This document shows positions 20,022-29,874 of a DNA stretch of 64,000 nt, piece after piece. How positions within the stretch are numbered: position 1 is the first letter of the stretch; each line of letters opens with the position of its first letter. The notes below the pieces were generated by a model. That model worked only from the letters and a program-made list of their open reading frames with translations, was not told the origin of the DNA and searched no databases. This stretch comes from Coemansia sp. RSA 487. Its lineage: Eukaryota; Kickxellomycota; Kickxellomycetes; Kickxellales; Kickxellaceae. A program made the position numbers and the translations under genes. The stretch spans positions 1 through 64,000 of the forward strand of contig JANBRJ010000007.1 of NCBI GenBank assembly GCA_027577595.1, read 5' to 3'.

Positions 20022-21401
20022 TCAAGTAGGTTTTGTGAGGATCTCTGCAAACCTGTCGGAATACAAGCAGTTTCTGCAACACAGCTGCGCCTTGAATGGG
20101 GCAGGACGAGATAGCAGCGAGAGCGGAGCCCAGAGGATCACCTCGACTACGGGAACCAGTATCCACCGGTGGCAGTGTGTGCATTCGTGGCCGACTGGGA
20201 CGACCAAGTGGTGTGCACGTAGCGCGGACAGGACGCCGGATCCAGCAGTATGTTCTATGGCTGGGCCGACAATGCGGCCAAGCGCAGGGCGTGCAGTGGT
20301 ATCCAAGCACTGCGCAAGCCTGTACTTTAGCGCAATCAGATCATCGCGCGATAGCTGGCGCGCAGCAAGGTCGGCAAGGCGTGGGACGCCCATGTCAGGT
20401 GCGTCAACAGCGAATGGCCACAGGTTATGCTTGGTTGGCAAGAGGTGGCGACGCAAAACAGTCTCGATAGGCTGGTGCGTGGCGTCAGCATGCGGTGGAG
20501 TTGCAAACGGGTTGGGGAACGCCGAGAGGGTTTGTAGCTGGGTCAATCGGGTGAGCTCTAGGGGCAGGACGCGCAAACAGTTGTGAGCGACCGAGAGTTC
20601 GCGCAAATTGGCAAGGGCGCCGATCTCGGGCGGCAAGTACGCGATCCTGTTGTGCGACAGAATAAGTGTTGTCAGATTGGTCAGTTCGCACACCGCCAGC
20701 GGAAAGTGCTTGAGCCTGTTTGCGCCCAGCGTCAGTTGCAGTGCAGTAACCATAGTGTGGCTGGGAGCCAAGACGACCAGGTCCTTGAGCTCGGCAAGCT
20801 CGTCAGGAACCTGTTCCAATTGCAAGTCGCTCAGGTCAATGTGCGCGTCGCCCACTTCGACAGCCTCGCGGATAATGGTTAACGCTGAATCCACCGCCTC
20901 CTGCTGCACAGCCTTGTGTCGCTCCATGTCCTCGGGCGCCTCTGGCTCGTCCGACCGGTCGGCGAAAAACAACCGCCGCCTGATGCGTCGCGGCGTGTTT
21001 GGTGCGTCCGTCATTGACAGGCGCTTGCGGCGTGGCGAGAAGCGGTAATCAGCAGATGCCGCTGTTCCACCTCCAACGGTAACTGGTATCTGCTGCTGGT
21101 GCTGTGGCAGCAGTGGCGTCAACATCCCCTGTTGTTGCACGGGTGACTGTGCTTGGCTGAGGCCTGGCCCCCACCCAGGCGACTGTGGCGACTGTAGCGA
21201 ATGTGCACGCTGTAGTGCTTGGGCGTGTGCCTGTGGTGACGGACTGGGCAAGGTAAACATGCTTGTGTTCCGCGACACCATCGGCCGCGGTGTTGCCTGT
21301 GTAGAGCTTGGGTACACTGTCCTAGGCGTAGATGAAAACGGCGACTGCTGCTGGTTCTGTGTCGGGAGTGGCGACCACTGCCCTCCGTTTGCCGCCGTCA
21401 T
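20022..21401 (-). CDS. leucine-rich-repeat protein with conserved Cys-containing C-terminus
   Basis: 459 residues. The first 130 are Ser/Pro/Gln-rich and probably disordered, ending in a basic patch RRIRRRLFF that could be a nuclear signal. Four to five LRRs of the short (PIRL/ribonuclease-inhibitor-unlike) type follow at about 190-290, for example LTTLILSHNRIAYLPPEIGA and LRELSVAHNCLRVLP. The C-terminus holds CTHC and CCRNC pairs, which could bind zinc together. The layout resembles the uncharacterised fungal LRR proteins with a Cys-rich tail (fission yeast has one). Binding partner and role unknown. GC-rich codons, intronless. Confidence 0.7.
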   Translation of the reverse strand: MTAANGGQWSPLPTQNQQQSPFSSTPRTVYPSSTQATPRPMVSRNTSMFTLPSPSPQAHAQALQRAHSLQSPQSPGWGPGLSQAQSPVQQQGMLTPLLPQHQQQIPVTVGGGTAASADYRFSPRRKRLSMTDAPNTPRRIRRRLFFADRSDEPEAPEDMERHKAVQQEAVDSALTIIREAVEVGDAHIDLSDLQLEQVPDELAELKDLVVLAPSHTMVTALQLTLGANRLKHFPLAVCELTNLTTLILSHNRIAYLPPEIGALANLRELSVAHNCLRVLPLELTRLTQLQTLSAFPNPFATPPHADATHQPIETVLRRHLLPTKHNLWPFAVDAPDMGVPRLADLAARQLSRDDLIALKYRLAQCLDTTARPALGRIVGPAIEHTAGSGVLSALRAHHLVVPVGHECTHCHRWILVPVVEVILWAPLSLLSRPAPFKAQLCCRNCLYSDRFAEILTKPT

Positions 21402-22213
21402 GAATATAGTTCTCTTCTATGTATCGAAATTCTAGATTCTAAATGGTAGTGTGTGTTTGTCTATCTTTGGGCTTGACACCACGGCAGGCAAAAAATGTCT
21501 AGTGCTGGCTGCGCAGCAGGTAACTCTAAAGTCGACAGAACGACACCAAGAAGCAAACCGCCTCCTGCTAGGGCGCAAGTGAATAAAAGAACGAAAGGGA
21601 TTATTGACAATATCTGGATGAAGAGGGGCGTCTGCGGAGAAAGGAGTAACCAAGGAATGGCTTGAGGATATCAGAAAAGTGGAGAGAAAAAAGTCAAAAC
21701 GTTCAGAAGAGGGGAGAAAAAAAGAAAGTAAAAAAAGTGGAAAAGGGAGCCAAATTGAGGGCTCTTTCCCTCCTTTTAAGCTTGCAGAAAGGGGGTTTTC
21801 GTACGCCTTCTGCGTGCAATGATGAAAACACAACGCGAAAGCATACGCAACTGGGTCTTGTGGAGCAGGAGCTACAGAGCTTGGCCGCAAAAATTTCCAT
21901 TACTGGATCCAAAAAACACTAGCTTTTTTCTGGGTGGCGTTTCGAAATTGACATGATTTAAAAAATTGAAAACGGTAGTCATCCAAAAAACGATTGGCTC
22001 ACAGTGCAGGTCCACAGCGCATGAGCCCCTTTAATTCGGTGGAGGAAAACAGGAATCGGGCAGGAAGACAAAACGCGCTGTGGGAATTTTCAATTGACAA
22101 ACCTCGATGAACAAAGAGCGTCCGTTGAAGGGGGTGGGATTATAAATAGTCAAAGATAAAGAGTTGTTACAAAGAAGAGGAATGCGTCTCTTGAAGGCAG
22201 AGCTCCTTCCGTT
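21402..22213. other. intergenic, LRR-gene promoter and Kei1-like 3' end
   Basis: 812 nt. Purine-rich A/G tracts at 21675-21755 on the plus strand. A frame on the minus strand spans 21432-21890 but has a Phe/Ser/Leu-rich composition typical of pyrimidine-rich leader DNA and no family signature, so it is not called. Confidence 0.45.
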
Positions 22214-22687
22214 CTATGACTGCGTGAACGTCAGCTCGTACGACCTCGCAAGCCCAGCTAGGTACGTCTTTACAAGCAGGGAGGCGACACGGATCATGTA
22301 GGCAATGTTTCGAATCTCATGGACGTGTGCGAGGCAGTGCTCCATCGTCATATCTCGGTTTGTGCTCATCGCAATCGTGCACTGCTCGGCGTCGCTCATC
22401 GTAAACTCTTTGTCATATGGAATCGAGACTGCGTACACCATGATATCGATGAACAGCGCCATTGCAAACCAGCGTGCGTGGCTCAGGTCACGCTTGTACT
22501 TTGCGTAGAAGAGCGCGCACGACGAGACCACCATCCACACGTTGTAGAGCACCCAGGGGCTCTTGAGCCCTGTGACTGTGTTGAGCAGGTTCCAAGCGAG
22601 CAGAAGCGTCGCGACGGCTGTGACGCCAGGCTCGAGAGGAATGCAGCCAAGCAGCGTTTTCGGCGCAGGCAGCAGCGACCGCAGCAT
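22214..22687 (-). CDS. KEI1: Kei1-like regulatory subunit of inositol phosphorylceramide synthase
   Basis: 158 residues with about four membrane helices. The start MLRSLLPAPKTLLGCIPLEP lines up with yeast Kei1, which begins with the same short helix, an L-P-K-x-x-L-G motif and a P-L pair before the first membrane segment. The last helix (YMIRVASLLVKTYLAGLA) corresponds to Kei1's final membrane segment. Kei1 holds the catalytic subunit Aur1 active in the Golgi, where inositol phosphorylceramide is made from ceramide. This protein is shorter than yeast Kei1 (221), lacking most of the cytosolic tail that carries the Kex2 site and COPI-binding signal. A ceramide synthase lies 5.7 kb away. Similarity was judged by eye over two blocks, so the call is moderate. 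Confidence 0.6.
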   Translation of the reverse strand: MLRSLLPAPKTLLGCIPLEPGVTAVATLLLAWNLLNTVTGLKSPWVLYNVWMVVSSCALFYAKYKRDLSHARWFAMALFIDIMVYAVSIPYDKEFTMSDAEQCTIAMSTNRDMTMEHCLAHVHEIRNIAYMIRVASLLVKTYLAGLARSYELTFTQS

Positions 22688-23416
22688 TGGTAGGAAACAG
22701 ACAAAGAAGGGTGTGATTTTTGTTGGGTGTAGGTCTGTGCGGGGAGGGAGGATATTTGCGGAGTACAAAGACAAGTTGGGTTCTTGAATTAAAAAAGATA
22801 TTGAACAAGAAACGCAAGAAGAGAAAAAAAGAAGAACGCGATTGTTGTTGGATGTTCTGTTTTTGGATAGTTTCGATCAGAGATTTAATCCGAATGCAGC
22901 ATCAGCCATCAATCAGCGGATATAAGCTTCTTGGCCTCCATTTTGACAAATTGAACATCCACCATCCGCCGTTCATATCGACCCGCTCTGCTTTTTGACA
23001 CCGCCAGTTCGTCGGGGGAAGGGGGAGGCGGAGGTCAAAGCGCCCACTGCTTTCTGGGCCGCTGATATAATAGACTTTTTTTTAGGGCAGTTGCCTCGCT
23101 TTGACTCCCTCATCCCCTCGCCAGCCTAGCTGCTGTGGCTCCCCTTCGCCCCTCTCGCTCCTCCTGTCTTTACACAAACACAAAAAAGCTTGTTCTGGTT
23201 ATTAAAGCTGGGCGCACAACACGAGGGTGAGGCAGCAGACAATTTGTCTTCGTCACATTTTTTTGTGCAAAAGCGTATCCCCCTTTTTTGGCCATTGCTC
23301 AAGCAAAGCCTTTCTTCTTCCATCTGCCTTTTCTTTTTGTGTTCTTTGTTCTTTTTTTATTCCATACTTTTTTTTTTTTTTTTAAAAAAACCTAATTTGT
23401 ACTCGCTCATAGCCAA
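22688..23416. other. divergent promoter region, Kei1-like / double-PH gene
   Basis: 729 nt between divergent ATGs. Contains T tracts (23369-23383 the longest, followed by A7) just upstream of the PH gene and a GC-richer block at 23000-23060. No TATA box or coding region recognised. Confidence 0.5.
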
Positions 23417-26079
23417 ATGGCGAACACTGTTTCGTCAGCCCTGCCGCTTCCGGCCCAGGATGCCGCACCACAGGTAACGACTCCCGCTACGCTCTTCGCT
23501 GTCCATCATATGCTTTGTTCGCCGACAGCCAAAGGCTGTACCGCTTTCTCCTATGCTCATTTGACTAACTTTTGTAACATGTTGTTTTTCTCCCTTAGAA
23601 TGAGGATGTGGTATCCGACAGCCGACCAGCATTAAAGTTTGCAGCATCAACACGATTTTCAGCTATACCACAACAGACGCAAAAACACGCAATGGAGTCG
23701 GATGACGGCGCCAGCGACTCAGACGACCTGACAGCAAGTCAGATGGACCGAGCGCGGGAGCGTCTGAACCGCGACAAGGCACGCAACGCCATCAAAAAAG
23801 AGCAGGTGCATATGGAAGGCTTCTTGTACAAGAAGTCTGGAGGCGCAACAAACAAGGTAAGCCAACCACCACAAATATGTGAAGAGGGAGGATTCATACA
23901 TGAAGCGCTTTTTGTTTTGGAATTGCACATCCTTTTTATTCAGGAGTGAGAGGACGATTAGCTTTTGCTTTTTTTTTAGCTGGAGACCGTATGCAAGCAC
24001 AACACATAATGACGAGACTTGTGGATGTTTATTATCCATTTTTATTTTTCGTTTGCGACTCGGGAGAGAATAACAAAAGAAGCGCATCGTCCATGTAGAT
24101 CATTGTTTAATTTGGTTGTCTTCACTGTGGCTGCCTGCAAAAACAAAAAAACACTGGGTAACAACTAACTCTCTTTTGCTATTTACCTTTTTTCTCCTCG
24201 TAGGCGTGGAACAAGCGGTGGTGTGTGCTCAGGTCGCAGGCGCTGCTGATCTACAAGCACTTCAACGAGGGGAAGCTTAAGCGCATCATCCGCGCTGACG
24301 AAATCGCCGATGTGCACCGGGTCGAGCGCCGCAACCACTCGTTTGCCTTTGAGGTCGAAACTCCTGAGCGCACGTTCTTTTTCGAGGCGTCCAGCGAGCA
24401 GGAGCTGGACACATGGATCAACCGGCTGCGCGCCGTGGTTGCGTCGGCCGCCGCTGCATCTGGCGCATCGGATGGCTATGGTGCTGGCACAGCCAGCTGC
24501 CCAAGCACTCGGACATCGGCCGAGAGCCGCGCTGACTCGCATCGACCTAACAGCGTTGGAAGCGGCTCGCGTGCGCAGTTTGCAACCACTTCCAGAGCAA
24601 CTGCGCCCTCTGCGCCTGTGCGGGACGTTGTCCCCGATGCATTCATGTCGCTTCCGTCTGTTTCAGGTGGCAACCGCCCTCCACACCAACCCATGAGACT
24701 AGCCAACCCGATATTTCCACATGAAGAAGGTAACGTTTGTACAAAGAAAAAGTCGGCTGCCTGTATTATTAGCATGCTTTGACTTGTTCATATTCCACAT
24801 TTGTTGTCCCGCACACCCAAATTTAAGGGTGCAACTTGTATGTGCTACTGCTATTTTGACCTCCGCATTACTGGGTTTTCGCTTTTTTAGGCGATTGGGG
24901 GAATATGTGTCAAAAAAATAGCCAATCCATATCTCTGTTGGTTCTCTTCCTATTTTTGTCTTTTGCTTATGACATCGTGCTAATTATTGGAAGCATTTCT
25001 TTCAAATTAATTGAGAAAAATGCACACATATTGATGTCTCGTGACACTGAATCTGTGTCCAAAATTTCCCCTTTGACATGTGTTTCTGTCATTGTCTATT
25101 CTGCATTTTCCAGCAATTCTTCGCTTGGGAAACGAAACCGCTGCGTACATCCAAGACAACAAACTGCTGACCCAGCAATTTTCTTTGCCGTAATTTGCCA
25201 AATTATTATGCTGTTGGCATTTTCTCTTCAAGTTCGGTCATTGTAGGAGACATCGCCAAAAGCGACCAGCAGCTAGCAGAGGAAGCCAACAGCGAAAGCA
25301 ACCACAACCTCTATGCATCAATGCCCAATGCACTGGGCCTAAAGATCGAAACATCGCAAGCAGTAGTCCGGAAGCACTCACTGCAGGCTCAGTCTGGTGC
25401 AGGCACCGAAGCATTGACCGCGTTTCCACCAGGAATCGACACCGAGCACGAGCCCGCGGCGGTGGGCGAGGAATGCGGCGAGGAGGAAGAGGAAGAGCCC
25501 AACTTTAACGTTGACCAGCGGAAGGAGATCGAAACGCGGCTGGACGAGGACCGCGTAGTTATGCGTGGCTTTCTTCTGAAGCAAGACAAGCTGCGGCAAT
25601 GGCGGCGACGGTGGTTCGTGCTGCGGCAGAACACGCTTTCGTACTACGCAGATGACAAGGAGTACGAGGTGAAGCAGATTCTGCGGCGGTCCGATATCCA
25701 CGACATCCGCGGACCCGACCCATCGACGGCCAAGGCAAAGTCGCTGCACCGCACGTATTTTAAGGTTGTTGCGGCCAAGCGCAACTACTGGCTGGCGCAC
25801 GATGATGCCACGAAGGCGCGCGAGTGGTTCAATGCGCTGGTTCTGTGGAAGGCCCCCACCAGCGCAAGCGCTCCGCAGCCGGCGACCACAGGGCTGATGC
25901 TCCCCGTGGCGATCCGCCATTCGATGTCCACCCAGATGCCTGGCGAAGCGGGTGCAAAGTCGTTGTTCCCTCAGCCGATCCAGCGCGTGCAGTCTGCCGG
26001 CACTCCGCCGCAGCAGGCGCTCTCGTTGCTGGGTGTTCGGCGGAAGGGAAGCAACATCTCAAAGGGAGCTGCTGGTTAA
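23417..26079 (+). CDS. double pleckstrin-homology-domain protein (five exons)
   Basis: Exons 23417-23473, 23599-23856, 24204-24729, 25114-25189 and 25233-26079 give 587 residues with every phase closed. PH1 (about 95-195) is split by intron 2 between VHMEGFLYKKSGGATNK and AWNKRWCVLRSQALLIYKH, and ends with the invariant Trp in ELDTWINRLR. PH2 lies in the last exon (about 390-490): VVMRGFLLKQDKLRQWRRRW, then WFNALVLWK. PH domains usually bind phosphoinositides; the Lys/Arg in the first two strands fit that. The 76-nt fourth exon encodes AILRLGNETAAYIQDNKLLT and is joined to exon 5 by a 43-nt intron, the shortest in the window. Skipping it also keeps frame. The Ser-rich linker and C-terminus are probably disordered. 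Role unknown; a membrane-recruited adaptor is likely. Confidence 0.72.
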
Positions 26080-26654
26080 TGAGATGACCGATCACAAGAA
26101 GGGAGGATTCCTGTGTGGGATTATTTTGTTCATAAGAAGTTGGCGAAAAGCAGAGTGTATATTCTTCCCATTGTTGTTTATTTGCTTTCGTTGACTTCCC
26201 ATTCCCTCCATCACAGACCCATTGTCTTTTCGACTTCTTTGATGCTTTGTACCCGACCATGGTTTTGTTCCATTCGCTGGGTATATGGAAGGCATGCGCA
26301 AAACGGGATGGCGCTTCCAGCTCAATTCCGATCTGCATACTATCATTCATTCAAATCCATTCCTTTAGCATTGCCTTCCAACCTCATCTGTTCTATTTAC
26401 CAAACACAATATTTAATAACATTGTTTTAGAATAAATCATCATTATACTTGCTGCAGTTTTGGAATTCCATAGAGATTTTTAAGAAAGCGTTTCATGTGT
26501 AACGGCATCCAGTCAACGAATCATCGGGCGTCCTTCCCAAATTTTGATGCACTTGCTCCTTTTCTCTTCTTGAAACTTTCCATAAACTTCTTTATAGTAA
26601 CTGCTGCGTATCTATTAAAAAAGTCCCTCTTGTTTATTCTGAAAATTCATACAA
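26080..26654. other. intergenic, PH gene to Lag1-like gene
   Basis: 575 nt of AT-rich spacer without recognisable elements. Confidence 0.4.
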
Positions 26655-27791
26655 ATGGATACCCCACCCCACGCAACAACAGAACCAGATATGGACGCGG
26701 ATAGAGCTGCAATAACCGAGATGACAGGGGAAGAGCCAACAAAGGCGGCAATGGCCCTCTTCAAGCTTGCAAAGTTATTTGAGCAGATTAAGCCGTCTGC
26801 TGAAATGCTTCAGACACAATACGAGGATACAATGGTCGGCACCACAGCCGGGTTCTTCTGCGCCGTCTGGGCCTCAAAGTTGCTAGGAATACCCTTTATC
26901 GATAAATTTACAGCGTTCAGCTACGAGGACCCCGAAAGAAGCGGCTACTACTTCTTTGGTATGAACGACGCGTGCCTAGCGCTAACAATTGCTTTGAAGA
27001 TGCTGTTTGTGCGGGTGCTGCTCTTCAGATATGTTCTGCGACCAGGCGTGTCGCGGGTGAGCGAGCGGTATTTTGGCCGCTCGTGGTCGTTCGAAAACAC
27101 GCACCAGCTTGCTCTCTGGACATCCACCATGGTGTTTCTGAGCACCTCAGTTCTCGTAGGCCTGCAGTTTGCCAACCTCCCTCTGCTGCTCAGCTTGAAG
27201 AGCCCCCAGGAATGGGCTGCTGCCGCATGGGACGGGTACCCGGCCGCATCGGTGCCAACGTCAACCAAACTGCTCGTCGTGTGTGTTGCTGCCGGCAGGA
27301 TGGCCAAGTTTGTCACGGACGCGTTCGAAGAGCAGGCGCAGGGCTGGTTCAACCGCCTTATCCAGTCATACCTGTTCCTGGGGCTTGTTGCTTCCCTCTC
27401 GGTTCTGGGTCTACTTCCTGTCTGCATGGGCGCCCTAGTGCTCGCCTGCGATTTGCCGTCCCTCGCCGAAGCTGTCGCAAGAGGCGTCGTGGTGCTTGGA
27501 AAGTGCAAACCCACTCAGTGTCGTTTAGCGCTGGGCACTGCACTCAGCTTGTATGTTTTGTCAGTCGTCGCCATTATGCCACTTGTTATCTACACAATCA
27601 CGTGGGGCAGCCCCGATACTGTGGTCCCTGGCGACCAGACTGATGAGACCACCACGTTATGGACCGGCTGGCTGCAAAAGTCTGTTGGCTGGCTGGCTGT
27701 TGGCACTCTTCTGTCCATTCTTTCGACTTCGACGATGGCTGCGCAGTTCTGGAACCACTTTGAGGCCACAAAGAGCCATAAAATGGCATGA
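26655..27791 (+). CDS. divergent Lag1/TLC-like membrane protein lacking the catalytic His pair
   Basis: 378 residues, about seven membrane helices, intronless. It aligns by eye with the ceramide synthase encoded next door. VRVLLFRYVLRP matches that protein's VRVIAMYWVLEP, the NDAC segment before it matches GDAY, and AWDGYPAA matches FWTNYPEG. From that YP to the active-site segment the spacing is 44 residues in both. Where active ceramide synthases have HH inside the Lag motif, this protein reads RLIQSYLF (Gln237-Ser238), so it should not acylate sphingoid bases. Lengths (378 and 387) and topology agree. It is probably an old tandem duplicate kept as a pseudoenzyme, perhaps a regulatory partner, since ceramide synthases work as dimers. 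No specific family was recognised from the protein alone, so homology needs a profile search. Confidence 0.6.
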   Translation: MDTPPHATTEPDMDADRAAITEMTGEEPTKAAMALFKLAKLFEQIKPSAEMLQTQYEDTMVGTTAGFFCAVWASKLLGIPFIDKFTAFSYEDPERSGYYFFGMNDACLALTIALKMLFVRVLLFRYVLRPGVSRVSERYFGRSWSFENTHQLALWTSTMVFLSTSVLVGLQFANLPLLLSLKSPQEWAAAAWDGYPAASVPTSTKLLVVCVAAGRMAKFVTDAFEEQAQGWFNRLIQSYLFLGLVASLSVLGLLPVCMGALVLACDLPSLAEAVARGVVVLGKCKPTQCRLALGTALSLYVLSVVAIMPLVIYTITWGSPDTVVPGDQTDETTTLWTGWLQKSVGWLAVGTLLSILSTSTMAAQFWNHFEATKSHKMA

Positions 27792-28412
27792 GTGGATCTG
27801 ATTTCTCTTCCTTTTTTTTTTGTAATTGTTTACACAATGTTTTTGCTCAAAAGCTCCTCATTGAATAATATTCACACACCCAAAATGCCAAGACATCATC
27901 AGACTTCTTTGGAAATCACAATAAAGAGGGACGCTTTAATTGTTTATTGCCATTGGCTTCATTGTTTCATAGAGCTTGCTGTACGGAGCTTGACAGACTG
28001 GGCTTGTTGAATACAGGCTTGGGCTAGCAAAGGTGATTGGGTTTCCCACACTGTGTTTACAAAACTCAACAGTATTCCTTGGAACCAAACTCATTTGGCG
28101 TAGGGGAGGAGCTCCTTATAACCTTTCCATCTCGATTTTCAAGGGTGGTTCTTTTAATAGCGTTGTTTTGTTTTTCGATTTCCAATGCAGTAACTGGAAA
28201 CCGTCCATCATAACCATCATCCATTTCTCGCTCTTCTTCTTTCTCTTCGTTTGCCTTTATTGCCCTTTTATTTGTTTCCTTGTAATTCAGCATTAATATA
28301 TCCTTTTCTCTTCCTTATTCCACAGAACAAAGCTCCATACAAGGGTTTCGTTCAGCATTCCACTATACAGCGCTAAAGAAACCAAGGTACTTTTATCTTT
28401 TTTTCCTTCGAA
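27792..28412. other. intergenic between the Lag1-like gene and LAG1
   Basis: 621 nt, T-rich, especially 28200-28300 and 28390-28410 just before the LAG1 ATG. No gene or repeat seen. Confidence 0.4.
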
Positions 28413-29576
28413 ATGACAAAAGTCGAGGAGCCAATGAACATGCAATCGGAATCGTTTTTTGACAGCGCCCAAGCCAAAAAACTCGCAGCCAAAACAAATG
28501 CTTCTGGAAAGTCCGACAGCAGCACAAACAGCCATACTACCGCCATCACTGCAAGTCAGTGGATAGTCGATAATCAGATAGCATGGGCGTCCACGCTCCT
28601 AGCGGCTGTTTATATTTGGAACTATGTGATCGCCGGCGGCGAGTCGGCTATGGTGCAGCTGCAATACAAGATCCCGGGAGATCCGCAGGGCAGATACTCG
28701 CGCGGGTGGGGCGATGCATACTATATCATGCGCTGGGTGCTCATCTTCACAGCAGTCCGCGTCATTGCAATGTACTGGGTCCTTGAGCCCTTTGCACAGT
28801 GGTACGGCGTGCGCTCCAAGCGCAAGGTGACCCGCTTTGGCGAGCAAGGGTGGCTGACCATCTACTACCTTCTGTCAAACTCCGCAGGCATCTACGTGAT
28901 GTACGGCAGCCCGTACTGGATGAACACCAAGGGGTTCTGGACCAACTACCCCGAGGGGCACAAGCAGATGACACCTCTGATGAAGTCGTACTACCTGATC
29001 CAGTTGGGCTTCTGGTTCCAGCAGGTGTTTGTTCTTTTGATCGAGGAGCGCCGCAAGGACTTTTTGGTCATGCTCACGCATCACATCATCACCTGCAATC
29101 TCCTGTGCTGGTCGTTGTACATGAACTTTACGCGTATCGGCAACGCCATTCTCTGCTGCATGGACTCGTCCGACATCTTCCTCTCGGGAACAAAGTGCAC
29201 CCGCTACTTGGGCTTTGAGCGCGCCGCCGTAGCGTCATTTGTGGTCTTTATTCTTTCGTGGGTCTATACGCGTCACTATCTGTACTTCAAGATCATGTAT
29301 AGCATTGCGTTCGAGTCCACCAGCATGTTCAACAACGACATCTGGGATCCCAGCAACGGCTCATTCTACAGCTACAATGTGATCTCGACGTTCGGTGTGT
29401 TTCTGGCGCTTCTTCAGCTCCTTATCATCTATTGGTTTGTCCTGGTTCTGCGTATTATCTACCGTATTATTTTCTATAGCAACCTCGACGACACCCGGAG
29501 TGACTCTGAGGATAACGATGACAAAACGAGCACGGATAAGAAAGCGCTTGCAAGCAACAAGAGCAAAACTGACTAG
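28413..29576 (+). CDS. LAG1: ceramide synthase (Lag1, TLC domain)
   Basis: 387 residues. Joins a fatty acyl-CoA to a sphingoid base in the ER to form (dihydro)ceramide. Six to seven membrane helices. The Lag motif is complete: RRKDFLVMLTHH, with catalytic His223-His224, then NFTRIGNAILCCMDSSDIFL, in which the distal Asp pair is present (MDxSD, as in fungal enzymes). The C-terminus is acidic (DDTRSDSEDNDDK), a typical casein-kinase-2-type tail of fungal Lag1/Lac1. No homeobox-like insertion. Same strand as, and 621 nt after, the His-less paralogue. The Kei1-like gene 5.7 kb upstream acts one step later in the same pathway. Confidence 0.94.
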   Translation: MTKVEEPMNMQSESFFDSAQAKKLAAKTNASGKSDSSTNSHTTAITASQWIVDNQIAWASTLLAAVYIWNYVIAGGESAMVQLQYKIPGDPQGRYSRGWGDAYYIMRWVLIFTAVRVIAMYWVLEPFAQWYGVRSKRKVTRFGEQGWLTIYYLLSNSAGIYVMYGSPYWMNTKGFWTNYPEGHKQMTPLMKSYYLIQLGFWFQQVFVLLIEERRKDFLVMLTHHIITCNLLCWSLYMNFTRIGNAILCCMDSSDIFLSGTKCTRYLGFERAAVASFVVFILSWVYTRHYLYFKIMYSIAFESTSMFNNDIWDPSNGSFYSYNVISTFGVFLALLQLLIIYWFVLVLRIIYRIIFYSNLDDTRSDSEDNDDKTSTDKKALASNKSKTD

Positions 29577-29874
29577 ATTTATACATCTGCTTCGACCCAA
29601 ATGTTACCTTTTCCATCTTTACTTTTTCCTATTCTACTCTTATCTATAGATTTGAGCTTGCAACTCTAAAACAGGAAAAAAAACTAATATTACTTTAGCA
29701 CACAAAACAAAACAAATTCCCCCCCCCCACAGACAAGCGGCCATAACTGTGTTCAGTTACAGCTGTGCTAAAATTCATAGGGGGTAGAGTAGAGGCGACA
29801 GGCTCACGGTCTCCTTTGAGTGCCGCCTTTTCTAATATCTTTTACAATAGTTTTTCTACTTCTTTGGCATAATC
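29577..29874. other. spacer with C10 run and hairpin upstream of the DDB1-like gene
   Basis: A run of ten C (29719-29728) is followed by a perfect 6-bp inverted repeat TAACTG/CAGTTA with a 4-nt loop at 29744-29759. Both lie 115-155 nt before the next ATG. They may be promoter elements; nothing else seen. Confidence 0.4.

Noticed and set aside
21432-21890. 152-codon minus-strand frame upstream of the LRR gene
   Set aside because: Composition reflects A/G tracts in leader DNA and no domain is visible.
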